Source of the DNA: Acidulodesulfobacterium_A sp049965795 | Lineage (GTDB): Bacteria; SZUA-79; Acidulodesulfobacterales; Acidulodesulfobacteraceae | NCBI GenBank assembly: GCA_049965795.1 | Contig: JBMFVW010000026.1 | Location: forward strand, 1 to 24,513 | Direction: 5' to 3' | Length of the DNA stretch: 24,513 nt | In this document: positions 15,081-23,779 of the stretch, one piece after another | How the letters are laid out: the number at the start of each line of letters is the position of its first letter | How positions within the stretch are numbered: position 1 is the first letter of the stretch | Notes under the pieces: model-generated | What the model saw: only the letters and a program-made list of their open reading frames with translations | The model's database searches: none | What the model was told of the DNA's origin: nothing | Program-made: the position numbers and the translations under genes

Positions 15081-16505
15081 TTATAGCGCGCCTTTTGCAA
15101 ATAAAACGGCAGGTATTGTTTTTAACATAATTATCAAATCTAATTTTAAAGTCCATTCGTCTATATATTTCAAATCCAATTCGACCCTGTCTTCAAAACT
15201 TAGCATGCTTCTCCCGCTAATCTGCCATAAACACGTGATACCGGGTTTCATAGAAATTCTGCGCCTCTGTTTTATTGAATATTTTTTTACTTCGTCCGGC
15301 ATAGGAGGACGCGGTCCGACTAAGCTCATATCGCCCCTTAAAACATTGTAGAATTGAGGTAATTCGTCTAAACTAGTCTTTCTTAAAATTTTGCCTATTT
15401 TTGTAATTCTCGGATCATTTTTCAATTTTATTTCTATTCCGTCTTTACTGTAATCTTTTATAAGCTCATCCCTAAGTTCGTCGCTACCCGAATACATAGT
15501 CCTAAACTTATAAAAAGTAAAAAGTCTTCCGTTTTTGCCTATTCTTTTGCTTTTATATAAAACGCTTCCTTTAGAATCCAGTTTAATTAAAACCGCTATA
15601 ATTACCGACGGGACTAAAAATATTAAAATCGCAAAAACTGCACCCGTTATATCTATCAGCCTTTTTACGAAAAGTCTTATATCGTCTTCAGGCGAAGTGT
15701 AAAATGAAATAACGGGATAATTCCCTACCTTTTCGAAAGCGACTTTTGAATATTTAAACGGTATAAAATTAGTAGGTATTTTAACGGCGATGCCTTTTTC
15801 CTCAAGCAGTACGGCGGCTTCTTTTATATCGCTTATTTCACCGCCTTCTATATCGAATATAACTTCGTCGACGGGATTATTTAAAACGAAATCTATAAGT
15901 CCGTTTAAATCGTTTTTATTTATCTCCTTAACCAATTTTACGCCCAGATATTCGCTCGATAAGATTATATCCCTTATGCTCCGGCCGTCTTTAACGGCGG
16001 TCATGCCCTCGTATTCTTGTACCTCGTCCGCAGAATTTTTATCCCCTTTTACCAGAACTATATTTCTTATTGAATAACCGCGCCTTTTAAGTTTCAAGGA
16101 AAGTTTTCTGCCTGAATAATCCGCGAGGATTAACGAAAAAAATGCATATACGGCAAAATACCCTATAAAAAGCCTTGATACGTAAGTAACCTTAAGCATA
16201 AAAAGAAGCGCATAAATCAAAAAAACGGATATTGCGGTTATTTCAAAAAGCTTTATAATATCGGATTTTAAAGCTTCCGTATTTAAATTTAAATACATTC
16301 TAAATAAAAATAGCAGAAAATAAAAAACAACGGCTATAGGAGCTAAAAGCCATAAATAAAAATCTACGGAATAAAGCTTGTATCCTATTATAAGAGGGGT
16401 TATCAGGTTATAAGTGATAAAAGACAGAAAAAAAGCGCCGCATACGAAAACAACGGAAAGCAAGTAAAAATATTGCGCAAGAATTTTGCTTCTTTGAGAT
16501 AGCAT
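15081..16505 (-). CDS. Polyprenyl-phosphate sugar phosphotransferase (surface polysaccharide initiation)
   Basis: This 474-residue protein has the two-part layout of exopolysaccharide polyprenyl glycosylphosphotransferases (TIGR03025-like). The N-terminal half has four or so membrane segments within residues 1-130, followed by a soluble Rossmann-like region. The C-terminal bacterial sugar transferase domain (PF02397, about 275-474) begins with KRLIDITGAVFAILIFLVPS. It carries YKFRTM, DPRITKIGKILRKTSLDELP, VLRGDMSLVGPRPP and KPGITCLWQISGR. Such enzymes link a sugar-1-phosphate to undecaprenyl phosphate at the inner face of the membrane. It follows the O-antigen-ligase-like gene by 54 bases. 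No Shine-Dalgarno sequence precedes the ATG at 16505, and a TATAAT box stands six bases upstream, so the transcript may be leaderless. The sugar is unknown. Confidence 0.92.
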   Translation of the reverse strand: MLSQRSKILAQYFYLLSVVFVCGAFFLSFITYNLITPLIIGYKLYSVDFYLWLLAPIAVVFYFLLFLFRMYLNLNTEALKSDIIKLFEITAISVFLIYALLFMLKVTYVSRLFIGYFAVYAFFSLILADYSGRKLSLKLKRRGYSIRNIVLVKGDKNSADEVQEYEGMTAVKDGRSIRDIILSSEYLGVKLVKEINKNDLNGLIDFVLNNPVDEVIFDIEGGEISDIKEAAVLLEEKGIAVKIPTNFIPFKYSKVAFEKVGNYPVISFYTSPEDDIRLFVKRLIDITGAVFAILIFLVPSVIIAVLIKLDSKGSVLYKSKRIGKNGRLFTFYKFRTMYSGSDELRDELIKDYSKDGIEIKLKNDPRITKIGKILRKTSLDELPQFYNVLRGDMSLVGPRPPMPDEVKKYSIKQRRRISMKPGITCLWQISGRSMLSFEDRVELDLKYIDEWTLKLDLIIMLKTIPAVLFAKGAL

Positions 16506-16511
16506 AAAAAT

Positions 16512-16540
16512 ATTATATTAAATTATCGCTTTAATTTAAA
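16512..16540 (-). promoter_or_regulatory. Candidate promoter for a leaderless sugar-transferase transcript
   Basis: The minus strand shows TTTAAA (16540-16535), a 17-base spacer, then a perfect TATAAT (16517-16512). The ATG begins at 16505, only six bases after the -10, so transcription would start at or beside the start codon. The region is very AT-rich, so a chance match is possible. Confidence 0.35.
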
Positions 16541-16559
16541 CCGGCAATAAATAGACAGG

Positions 16560-17939
16560 TTAAAGTTCCGATTCCGGCAGCAGAGTTGCCGCCGCAAACA
16601 ACGCCAGAAAGAAAAGCCACAAATTAGTAAGCTGGTCGTTAGACATATTGGAGACGCCGGCAAAAGAGCCGTAAAAAACTATAGACGTTCCTATCAATAT
16701 TACGGCTGTTTTTCGTTTAAAATTATCGTTTGAATTAATAAATAATTTAAACGGATTTTTTAAAGCCAGAAAAAAAAGCCACATTAGCGCAATAAAACTG
16801 AATATGCCCGTTTCGGCAAGCGTCTGCATATAGCCGTTTTCCGGCCAGTTGTCGTAAAGATCGTATATTTTCTTGCCCGTCTTGGGATTATAATACCACG
16901 GAAATCTGACGCCTTTATGCTCGTCGAAATATTTAGAAAATGCCCCTACCCCCACGCCTGTAAGGGGATATCTTTTAAAAACAGTCCAAGCCGATTCTAT
17001 CAAAGCAATATGGCTTTCTATATCGCCGTGGTTTTTAAGCTCCAGTTTATATATTTTAGGATTAAACATAGAAAAAATGCGGCTCTTGAATGTTTTAGAC
17101 AGCGTAAAAATTCCTGCATTGAATAATATAAGCAGGATAAGCACCGCTATAAAAAGCTTTTTGGATTTTAAATACATCAAAATAAAAACTGCAGGTATTA
17201 TTCCTATCCAAGCCGATCTTGCCTTTGCAAATACTATATCAAAAACGCCGAGAAGGCAAATTAATCCAAAAAATATATAATACGGTATTTTTGGTATTAT
17301 TCCGACGAGCGATATTTTGTCCGCCCAATCTTTTTTTTTAAAATCAATCAGATAATAAGCTATAATTACTACTAAACCGTAAGATACCTGCACGGGAAAA
17401 CCTACCCAGTTTCCTATTAATCCTGTAAGTCTGTTATGCGAGTGAAGAGCGTCTATAAAAATTCCTTCAAAAAATCCGTAAAATATTGCAATGCATATAG
17501 AAAACGTAAAAGTATAAAGCATAAATTTTATTCTTTTTTTTGAATTTATTAATTCAACCGATGCAAAAAAGAATAAAATAAAATAGATTATTTCTCCTCC
17601 TTCGTTAAAACTGGATGCAACGTCAAACGTCCAGAAAAAAGAGGCGGCAACTATCGCAGCGTAAATAAGAAGAGGTATATTAAAACCTGTTTTAGGAATC
17701 GAAAAATCTCTTTTTGATATTTTATAAGCGATATAAAAAGCTATTGCAGCTACCATTCCGAAAACGGCAAAACCGTCTTTAACTGGAATAAACAGCGCAA
17801 ATAAAAATATGCCAAAAACTCCGGCTTTTTCGAAAAAACGGCTTAATTGCGGTTTTTTTACTGCCAGCGCAATTAATGTCACGGCTGAAAGAAGTATAGT
17901 TGCTATTTTTAAATAAGTAAATTGGCTCAATTCGTTCAA
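16560..17939 (-). CDS. O-antigen ligase / Wzy-type polymerase family membrane protein
   Basis: This 459-residue protein is hydrophobic, with roughly ten or more membrane segments, and fits the PF04932 (Wzy_C) family. The large periplasmic loop between about 300 and 385 contains the family pattern FKRYPLTGVGVGAFSKYF followed by NWPENGYMQTLAETG. In many members the second motif has HN where this protein has EN. Family members either join O-antigen to lipid A core or polymerise repeat units; sequence alone does not separate these. The start appears to be TTG at 17939: an in-frame TAG lies 30 bases upstream, with no ATG or GTG between, and AAGG lies about 11 bases before it. The gene sits between glgA (41-base gap) and the polyprenyl-phosphate sugar transferase, which supports a surface-polysaccharide role. 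Confidence 0.82.
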   Translation of the reverse strand: MNELSQFTYLKIATILLSAVTLIALAVKKPQLSRFFEKAGVFGIFLFALFIPVKDGFAVFGMVAAIAFYIAYKISKRDFSIPKTGFNIPLLIYAAIVAASFFWTFDVASSFNEGGEIIYFILFFFASVELINSKKRIKFMLYTFTFSICIAIFYGFFEGIFIDALHSHNRLTGLIGNWVGFPVQVSYGLVVIIAYYLIDFKKKDWADKISLVGIIPKIPYYIFFGLICLLGVFDIVFAKARSAWIGIIPAVFILMYLKSKKLFIAVLILLILFNAGIFTLSKTFKSRIFSMFNPKIYKLELKNHGDIESHIALIESAWTVFKRYPLTGVGVGAFSKYFDEHKGVRFPWYYNPKTGKKIYDLYDNWPENGYMQTLAETGIFSFIALMWLFFLALKNPFKLFINSNDNFKRKTAVILIGTSIVFYGSFAGVSNMSNDQLTNLWLFFLALFAAATLLPESEL

Positions 17940-17980
17940 TTCGCTAAATACCTTAAGACAGCAACACTATACTGCTTGTA

Positions 17981-19633
17981 TTATTTAATAATTTCATAAT
18001 ATAAACCTTCATAAATTTTTGCAGAATCATCCCATCCGAAATGTTTATTTGCCGAATTAATAACCATGTTCTTCCATTCTATTTCTGCGCTATTTTTCTT
18101 AACCGATTTTTTTCGGCTTTCCTCTTCATTATTGTCTATGGCTGATATATAAATATTGTACAGCGAGTTAAGCGCCCATGCAATTCCGTTGGCATCTGCA
18201 TATTTAACTAATATTCCCGACGGATTTTTAACGGCAGGATTTGCAATATCCGAAACGGTATCGTGAAGACCGCCCGTATCACCGGCGGCAATAACGCATC
18301 CGTATCTCATGGCAATCATCTGCGACAATCCGCAAGGCTCGAACTTTGAAGGCATTACGAAAATATCCGACGCCGCATATATTTTATGGGAAAGAGCTTC
18401 GTCGTATTTTCCCGTTTGCGCAAATACCTTGTCTTTGAAAACTTCAGAAAGATAATTTGCCTTGCCTTCTATATAATCCTTGCCGCTGCCGAGTATTGCC
18501 ACTTGAAACGGAAAATCTTTCCAGTTAAAAAGCGCGTCTAAAAACTCATTTATACCTTTTTCCTCGGTAAGTCTGCTAACAACGCCTATAAGAGGAAGCA
18601 TTTTGCCGTTTTTGTCTGTTTTTAAAGGCAGGGAAATTTCAGAAAATAGTGCTTTTTTATTGTTTAATTTAAATTTTTTCCATTCACCGTAATCTTTAAT
18701 TACGTATCTATCGGTTTTAAGATTTAAATTATAGCTTATGAATCTGTCCGTTTTGGGATTCCAGTAATCCAAATCTATGCCGTTAAGTATCCCTCTAAGC
18801 CTTCCTGTATTTCTAAGATTTTTTAACTCTCCGTCAAGTCCGAAACCGAATCTGCTGTCGGTTATTTCTTCGGCATAGGTAGGGCTTACCGTAGTAGCTA
18901 TATCGGAAAGCTTAATCCCGCCTTTTAGGCTGTTTATAGTTCCGAAGTGTTCGTAAGCATCGGAAGAATTATATTTAAAATCCAGACCTATATCATAAAA
19001 ATCGTCTAAGCCGTAAACGCCTTGATACCCTAAGTTATGTATAGTGAAGGCTATAGCAGGCCTTAATCCGCTTGCGTTTACGCGCCTGCTTAATTTACCG
19101 CTTAAAATACCTTCTATAGAACCGCTTACGTTTAACGAAATTTTTTTGTCTCCGAAAGTCTGCTTTATGACGGCAGGAACAAAACCGCCGGACCAGTCAT
19201 GGGTATGGACGATTAAAGGTATTCCAAGAATTTTCATTGCGTATGCCGTACCGTGAGCAAGCATTGCATACCTCCACAAATTGTCTTTATAGGCGCAAAC
19301 CCCTCCGTGAGTACCGTAAACTTCATCCCTGTTAAAAAAATGATTCTGCTCTATCAGTATTATGGGAATATCGCCCATGGCAAAACCTGTTTTAATTCCG
19401 AACTCGAAAGGAATTTCCCCGAAATTTACTCTGCCTGCTGGATAAGTTTCCCTTATATCCAGTAAATTTTTGGGAATTATGTTTTTATAATAAGGAATTA
19501 CTATACGCACGTTAATACCGGCCTTAAGCAAAAATTTAGGAAGACTGCCCATTACGTCGCCAAGACCCCCTGCTTTTACCAAAGGAGACATTTCCGCCCC
19601 GACAAACCAAATTTCATTATTAAATTCGCTCAT
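17981..19633 (-). CDS. glgA: Glycogen synthase (GT5, GlgA)
   Basis: This 550-residue protein is a GT5 starch/glycogen synthase that extends alpha-1,4-glucan from an activated glucose, usually ADP-glucose. The N-terminal nucleotide-sugar motif KAGGLGDV is at 20-27, with HTHDWSGG (143-150) and TIHNLGYQG later in the first Rossmann domain. The second domain has VVSRLTEEKG and the E-x7-E region PSKFEPCGLSQMIAMRYG (about 425-442). Compared with typical GlgA, about 25 extra residues rich in Gly and Ser lie at about 163-190 before TIHN. AGG stands eight bases upstream of the ATG. Three GH57 glucan enzymes lie immediately upstream in the same direction. The ADP-glucose pyrophosphorylase (glgC) and a phosphorylase are not in the window. 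Confidence 0.95.
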   Translation of the reverse strand: MSEFNNEIWFVGAEMSPLVKAGGLGDVMGSLPKFLLKAGINVRIVIPYYKNIIPKNLLDIRETYPAGRVNFGEIPFEFGIKTGFAMGDIPIILIEQNHFFNRDEVYGTHGGVCAYKDNLWRYAMLAHGTAYAMKILGIPLIVHTHDWSGGFVPAVIKQTFGDKKISLNVSGSIEGILSGKLSRRVNASGLRPAIAFTIHNLGYQGVYGLDDFYDIGLDFKYNSSDAYEHFGTINSLKGGIKLSDIATTVSPTYAEEITDSRFGFGLDGELKNLRNTGRLRGILNGIDLDYWNPKTDRFISYNLNLKTDRYVIKDYGEWKKFKLNNKKALFSEISLPLKTDKNGKMLPLIGVVSRLTEEKGINEFLDALFNWKDFPFQVAILGSGKDYIEGKANYLSEVFKDKVFAQTGKYDEALSHKIYAASDIFVMPSKFEPCGLSQMIAMRYGCVIAAGDTGGLHDTVSDIANPAVKNPSGILVKYADANGIAWALNSLYNIYISAIDNNEEESRKKSVKKNSAEIEWKNMVINSANKHFGWDDSAKIYEGLYYEIIK

Positions 19634-19660
19634 TTTTTAACCTGCTTTATTTATTAATAC

Positions 19661-19758
19661 GCAAATATTTTCTTTGTTAATCGACTATACGACTTTTCCT
19701 CATATTTTTGCTTAACCGAGCAAAGAAATGCATAAATATTTTCTATTGCAGGATTAAG
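19661..19758. repeat. Repeat-associated module copy 3 with hairpin and imperfect direct repeats
   Basis: The stretch ACTTTTCCTCATATTTTTGCTTAA (19692-19715, given here as ACTTTTCCTCA and TTTTTGCTTAA) matches the sequence just right of hairpin A, and CTATTGCAGGATTAAG (19743-19758) matches exactly. The two blocks are 27 bases apart here against four in copy 1. The extra piece contains AGCAAA, which pairs with TTTGCT to form a six-base stem (about 19707-19724). GCAAATATTTTCTTTG (19661-19676) and GCATAAATATTTTCTATTG (19730-19748) form an imperfect direct repeat flanking this piece. The right end overlaps the stop codon of the GH57 gene (TAA at 19756-19754). Confidence 0.65.
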
Positions 19759-21919
19759 ATTTATTATTCAGTTTTTCAATATCTATAGATATTATACTAC
19801 TAAAATCTTCTTCTGTATTTAAATTAAAACTATATCTTAATTCTATACCCTGAAAAATCCTTTCATATCCGCTTTCGGAAAGAGATATCGTAGTTAAAGG
19901 TTTACATACTAAGTCGTAATTTTTCAAAAAATCGGAATCTATCCGTTCTTTAAGTGTTATTTTTCCGCCCCAGAAAGAATCTTTTAAATATATAAAATTA
20001 CCGCGGCAAGGCACATTTTTTTTTACAATATTATTATTAATTCCTTTCACGTCTCCGTCAATATCTACGCTGACGGCGGGACCGCCGCCTCCGGGAAATG
20101 CAAATCTGAAAATTACTTCTAAATTTCCCGATATCTTTGGTCTTGAATTTATAAGAAAAGATATACCGCCGTCTATATTTATTTTTAGCCCTAAAATTTC
20201 ACCGGATATGCATTCCGCTTTTGTATCGGTTAAATTATTGTCGCATACGGCTTCTCCTTCGTATGCATCTGCATAAGCTTTAGCTTCTATAGATATATAA
20301 TTATTGCAGTTGGGTCCGCATATATTTTTTATGTCCGTAAAGGAAAATAAAAGAGGTTTATTGTTAAATAAAATTTCAAAAGGAGGAAGAATACCTTTAT
20401 ATGTCAAAAGATCGTCTTCAGATAAATCGGATGGGTATTTAGTTTCGTCGTGTATGGTTTTCGGCGGCTCGTCCTCCGAACCGCTTTTATTTTTTATATT
20501 TTTATCCGCGCTTTCTTCTTTTGAGTTTTTTTCTTTTATTTTTAAAATGTCGTATTCTTCATGCAGACAGAATACGTCGCCGAGAGAATGAATCAATCCT
20601 TTCCCTATATAATCTAAAGCAGAAAAAGAAGCCGACGAAGGCTTATAAATTATGCACCAAAAATCGTTTGAAAGCAAAAATTCTTTTTCTCCGTCCGAAT
20701 CAAAATCGAAACATTCTATCTCTATTTTTTCGTTAATGACGGTTTTATAAAAAACGTAAGAGGATAACAGCGCATTATGCACCGCCCTTCTTAAATGCGG
20801 CAGATAAATGCCTCCGAATACCCCGTGCCAGTATGCATCGTTAGCCTGAGATTTAAGAAGTTCAAGTGCGGCTTCGTTAAGATTTTTACCGTATGTTTTT
20901 TGAATATAATCTATTTTGAGACTTAAATTAACCATCCTTTTATGATGCAGATTAGATTCCGGATATCTGGTTAAAAAATTATGCCATATGCCGGAACTTA
21001 AAGGAGCGGAAGGATTCCGCAATTTTATTTTTTCGCAGGCGTCTCTTGTTTCCGGAGACAGTGTCCATTCTCCCATTTCTCTGTAACTTGAAATAGGCAG
21101 ATATACATTATTTCTTTTTTCGGTATTGCACAATAAATTCGAAGGAAGTTCGAAAATAATATCCGAATAAGGACTGTCCTCGTTTTTTAAACAGGCTTTA
21201 TCGATAAAATTTTCAAGCCAGCCTTTGCTTCCTTCTTTTCCGTAAACCCAGTCGAAAGTATCCGGCCAGCCGCCCATTTTTTCGCCGTCGTCGAACATAA
21301 CCGACAAATTGGAATGCCTTCCGTTAATATATAATATTTCGTTCAACGAGTCTGCAGGTTCCGCAAACGGTATCTTATATCTTAATCTTTCGTGTATAGG
21401 AAAAATATCGAAATATTCGCCGCCGTATTCCGTTCTAAAAACCGAATCTATGCAGTCTGAAGAAATACCGGCCTGGAAAAATTGAAAATCGTCCAGAAAA
21501 GCGTAATTTAACCCCGCAGATTTTAAATCCTTAATTATATCCGGCTGCCATATTCTTTCCGTTATCCAGGCGCCTGAAGGATATACGCCGAAAAGACCTT
21601 TTAAGGCTTCATTAAGCATTTCAAGCTGTTTTAATCTGTCTTTAGGAGGGATCATAGCAAGAATAGGTTCGTAATATCCTCCGCCTATAATTTCTATATT
21701 ACCTGAATTTACGCCTTCGGCAATTATCTCTATTAATTCGGGATCGTTCTCTTTCCACCATTCCAAAAGAATGCCGGATGCGTGCAGGCAAAATTTTATA
21801 TTAAGCCCGAAAAGAGTTCTGATAAGCGGCGAATATGATTTTTGATGAACTTCTTTAAAGACGAAATCAAAATTGCCTACCGGCTGGTGACAATGAAATC
21901 CTAATATAAATTTAGTCAT
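19754..21919 (-). CDS. GH57 4-alpha-glucanotransferase / alpha-amylase-type enzyme
   Basis: This 721-residue protein has the layout of the Thermococcus 4-alpha-glucanotransferase and Pyrococcus/Dictyoglomus AmyA group: a GH57 barrel, a helical DUF1925-like domain, then a C-terminal beta-sandwich (DUF1926-like). The N-terminal GFHCHQPVGNFD is diagnostic. The nucleophile is E121 in GAWITERIWQPD. The acid/base Asp is in MFDDGEKMGGWPD (D210/D211), spaced about 90 residues from the nucleophile as in the Thermococcus enzyme. These enzymes transfer or release alpha-1,4-glucan chains inside the cell. A very charged, low-complexity stretch at about 460-502 interrupts the C-terminal domain. No signal peptide is present. 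It begins 11 bases after the second GH57 gene and ends in a dispersed repeat. Transferase versus hydrolase activity cannot be settled by eye. Confidence 0.88.
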   Translation of the reverse strand: MTKFILGFHCHQPVGNFDFVFKEVHQKSYSPLIRTLFGLNIKFCLHASGILLEWWKENDPELIEIIAEGVNSGNIEIIGGGYYEPILAMIPPKDRLKQLEMLNEALKGLFGVYPSGAWITERIWQPDIIKDLKSAGLNYAFLDDFQFFQAGISSDCIDSVFRTEYGGEYFDIFPIHERLRYKIPFAEPADSLNEILYINGRHSNLSVMFDDGEKMGGWPDTFDWVYGKEGSKGWLENFIDKACLKNEDSPYSDIIFELPSNLLCNTEKRNNVYLPISSYREMGEWTLSPETRDACEKIKLRNPSAPLSSGIWHNFLTRYPESNLHHKRMVNLSLKIDYIQKTYGKNLNEAALELLKSQANDAYWHGVFGGIYLPHLRRAVHNALLSSYVFYKTVINEKIEIECFDFDSDGEKEFLLSNDFWCIIYKPSSASFSALDYIGKGLIHSLGDVFCLHEEYDILKIKEKNSKEESADKNIKNKSGSEDEPPKTIHDETKYPSDLSEDDLLTYKGILPPFEILFNNKPLLFSFTDIKNICGPNCNNYISIEAKAYADAYEGEAVCDNNLTDTKAECISGEILGLKINIDGGISFLINSRPKISGNLEVIFRFAFPGGGGPAVSVDIDGDVKGINNNIVKKNVPCRGNFIYLKDSFWGGKITLKERIDSDFLKNYDLVCKPLTTISLSESGYERIFQGIELRYSFNLNTEEDFSSIISIDIEKLNNKS

Positions 21920-21930
21920 ATGGTTTAAAT

Positions 21931-23742
21931 CTAGATATCCCCGCCTCTTTTCATTATTCCGCCGTGTTCGGCTATAAGATTTTTAGTGGAAGATAAAGAT
22001 TCGTAAAGCAAATCCGGCACTTTTTTGCCTGATTTCAAATAAATATTTTTTAAAAAATCCCTGAAAATTTTTTCCATAGAAGACTGCGAAAATAAAGGGC
22101 TGTCGGGACCGAGCCACCAGAACCAGTCTGAGCCTTCTGCGGACATAAGATTCTTCAGAGCCGCTTCTAAATCCGTTTTGTTAATCTTTTCTTCTTGAAT
22201 CGAATCTATCAAGATGTTTTTTGCGTCGTTAAGCATAGACCAAGCTTTATTTTTCTGTTCTTCGCCGACCCACATTCTTAAATTTCCGTTTACCCAAGAG
22301 CCCGGCACGATATAATCGAGCTTCATACATGCGCCGTCGTTTTCATCACATAAGGCGGCGGCTTCGCTTAACAGAAGAGGCGTAATTTTAACGGACGAAG
22401 ATATCAGAGAATACAGGTCGTTCAAAAAATAAAAACCGTTTTCGTAATAGTATTCCCATGGATTTTCGCCGTCCAAAATAATAGAAACCACGGCGTCTTT
22501 ATCAAAATCGTCTATAGAGTTAAGTTTATCGACAAGATTATTTGCCGCATCGTCTCCCCTCCATTTAGAATATGTAAAGCCTATCAGGTCGGAAAGTCCG
22601 GAATCCCTAAATAACATCTTAATGCCGGTATCTTTCCATCTGTAAGCCCTGTATAACGGTATAATATTTTTCCCTTGCGAAAAAACCGGTTTATGGGCAT
22701 CTATGCCGAGTGAGGCAGATAAAAGCTCTTCGCCGCTTGCGCATATGTCTATGCCGTATTCGTTAAATAGTTGAAGCGTTTCTTGCGAAAGCGCTCCTTC
22801 GGAAGGCCACATAGCTTTTATACTGTTTTTTTTTGCGGTATATTTATAATATCCGTTTAAAGAATCCATATGTCTTTTTGCGCTTTCAAATCCTCCGCCG
22901 TATCTTTCGAAGTTAACCGGCTCGTAATATATACCTGTCATCTGGGCGGAAATTCCTCCGCAGTGAATATCTAACATTAAAGGTATTATGGGGTGATAAT
23001 GGGGCGATAAACTGATTTCGTATTCGCCTTTTTTTCGGGAATTTAATTCATCAAGTTTGCTTTTTTCTATCATATGCGGGTATTCCGGAAACTTTTCCGG
23101 CGGCTCTCCGCCTTTTACCTCAGGAAATCCGTATAAAGTAATACCGTATTTCATCCATTCCAAAATTCTTTTAAGCAATACTCTTCTGTCTTCTTCCGTA
23201 TAGCCTGAACCTTTCCTTATTAAATAATTTATTACCGGATCATATCTTTTCATGCACTCGCCGCACCAAGACAGATGAAACCATACGCACAAATCGAAAT
23301 AAAAATAGTCGTTCAAATATTTTCGGCGGTGACCGGACAGAGCAAGGTCGTATAAAACTTTATAATCGTCGAACCTGCATACCATCTGTTCATAGTTAGA
23401 CCATATATAGTGATCGCACATCCATTGCCTTATATCATCTCCGCCGTCGTCAACGCTTTTAAATAAAAGCGGTTTTAAAAATTTATCAGGTAAAATATCG
23501 AGCGCTTTTTTTGTATTCTTTTCTGCGAGAGCTTTTTCTATACGGTAGTTATAATCCTGCCACTGATCTATTAATACGGGAGTAATATTTATGTTAGCTT
23601 TCATACCGGAATTAGAAACTACCGTAAGCGGCATGTCGATATAATCTTTCAGGACGTGCAGATAAACCCATGGCAACGCAAATTCGCCGTCGGAATTTCG
23701 GTATTCCGGCTGATGCATATGCCACCATAGTATAAGATTCAT
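21931..23742 (-). CDS. GH57 alpha-amylase / amylopullulanase-like enzyme
   Basis: This 603-residue protein is a GH57 (PF03065, COG1449) enzyme distinct from its two GH57 neighbours. The start NLILWWHMHQPEYR gives the family HQP motif. The predicted nucleophile is E315 in MWPSEGALS, and the acid/base is D424 in IILDGENPWEYY. The sequence HYHPIIPLMLD (248-258) is a further GH57 element. Family members hydrolyse alpha-1,4 and sometimes alpha-1,6 bonds in glycogen, starch or pullulan. No export signal is seen, so an intracellular role in glycogen turnover is most likely. It starts 37 bases after the branching enzyme and is followed after 11 bases by the third GH57 gene. Weak ribosome sites at both junctions suggest coupling within one transcript. 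Exact specificity is open. Confidence 0.85.
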   Translation of the reverse strand: MNLILWWHMHQPEYRNSDGEFALPWVYLHVLKDYIDMPLTVVSNSGMKANINITPVLIDQWQDYNYRIEKALAEKNTKKALDILPDKFLKPLLFKSVDDGGDDIRQWMCDHYIWSNYEQMVCRFDDYKVLYDLALSGHRRKYLNDYFYFDLCVWFHLSWCGECMKRYDPVINYLIRKGSGYTEEDRRVLLKRILEWMKYGITLYGFPEVKGGEPPEKFPEYPHMIEKSKLDELNSRKKGEYEISLSPHYHPIIPLMLDIHCGGISAQMTGIYYEPVNFERYGGGFESAKRHMDSLNGYYKYTAKKNSIKAMWPSEGALSQETLQLFNEYGIDICASGEELLSASLGIDAHKPVFSQGKNIIPLYRAYRWKDTGIKMLFRDSGLSDLIGFTYSKWRGDDAANNLVDKLNSIDDFDKDAVVSIILDGENPWEYYYENGFYFLNDLYSLISSSVKITPLLLSEAAALCDENDGACMKLDYIVPGSWVNGNLRMWVGEEQKNKAWSMLNDAKNILIDSIQEEKINKTDLEAALKNLMSAEGSDWFWWLGPDSPLFSQSSMEKIFRDFLKNIYLKSGKKVPDLLYESLSSTKNLIAEHGGIMKRGGDI

Positions 23743-23779
23743 ATATCGCGTAAAATTAATTAATATTAGTTTTGCATCT

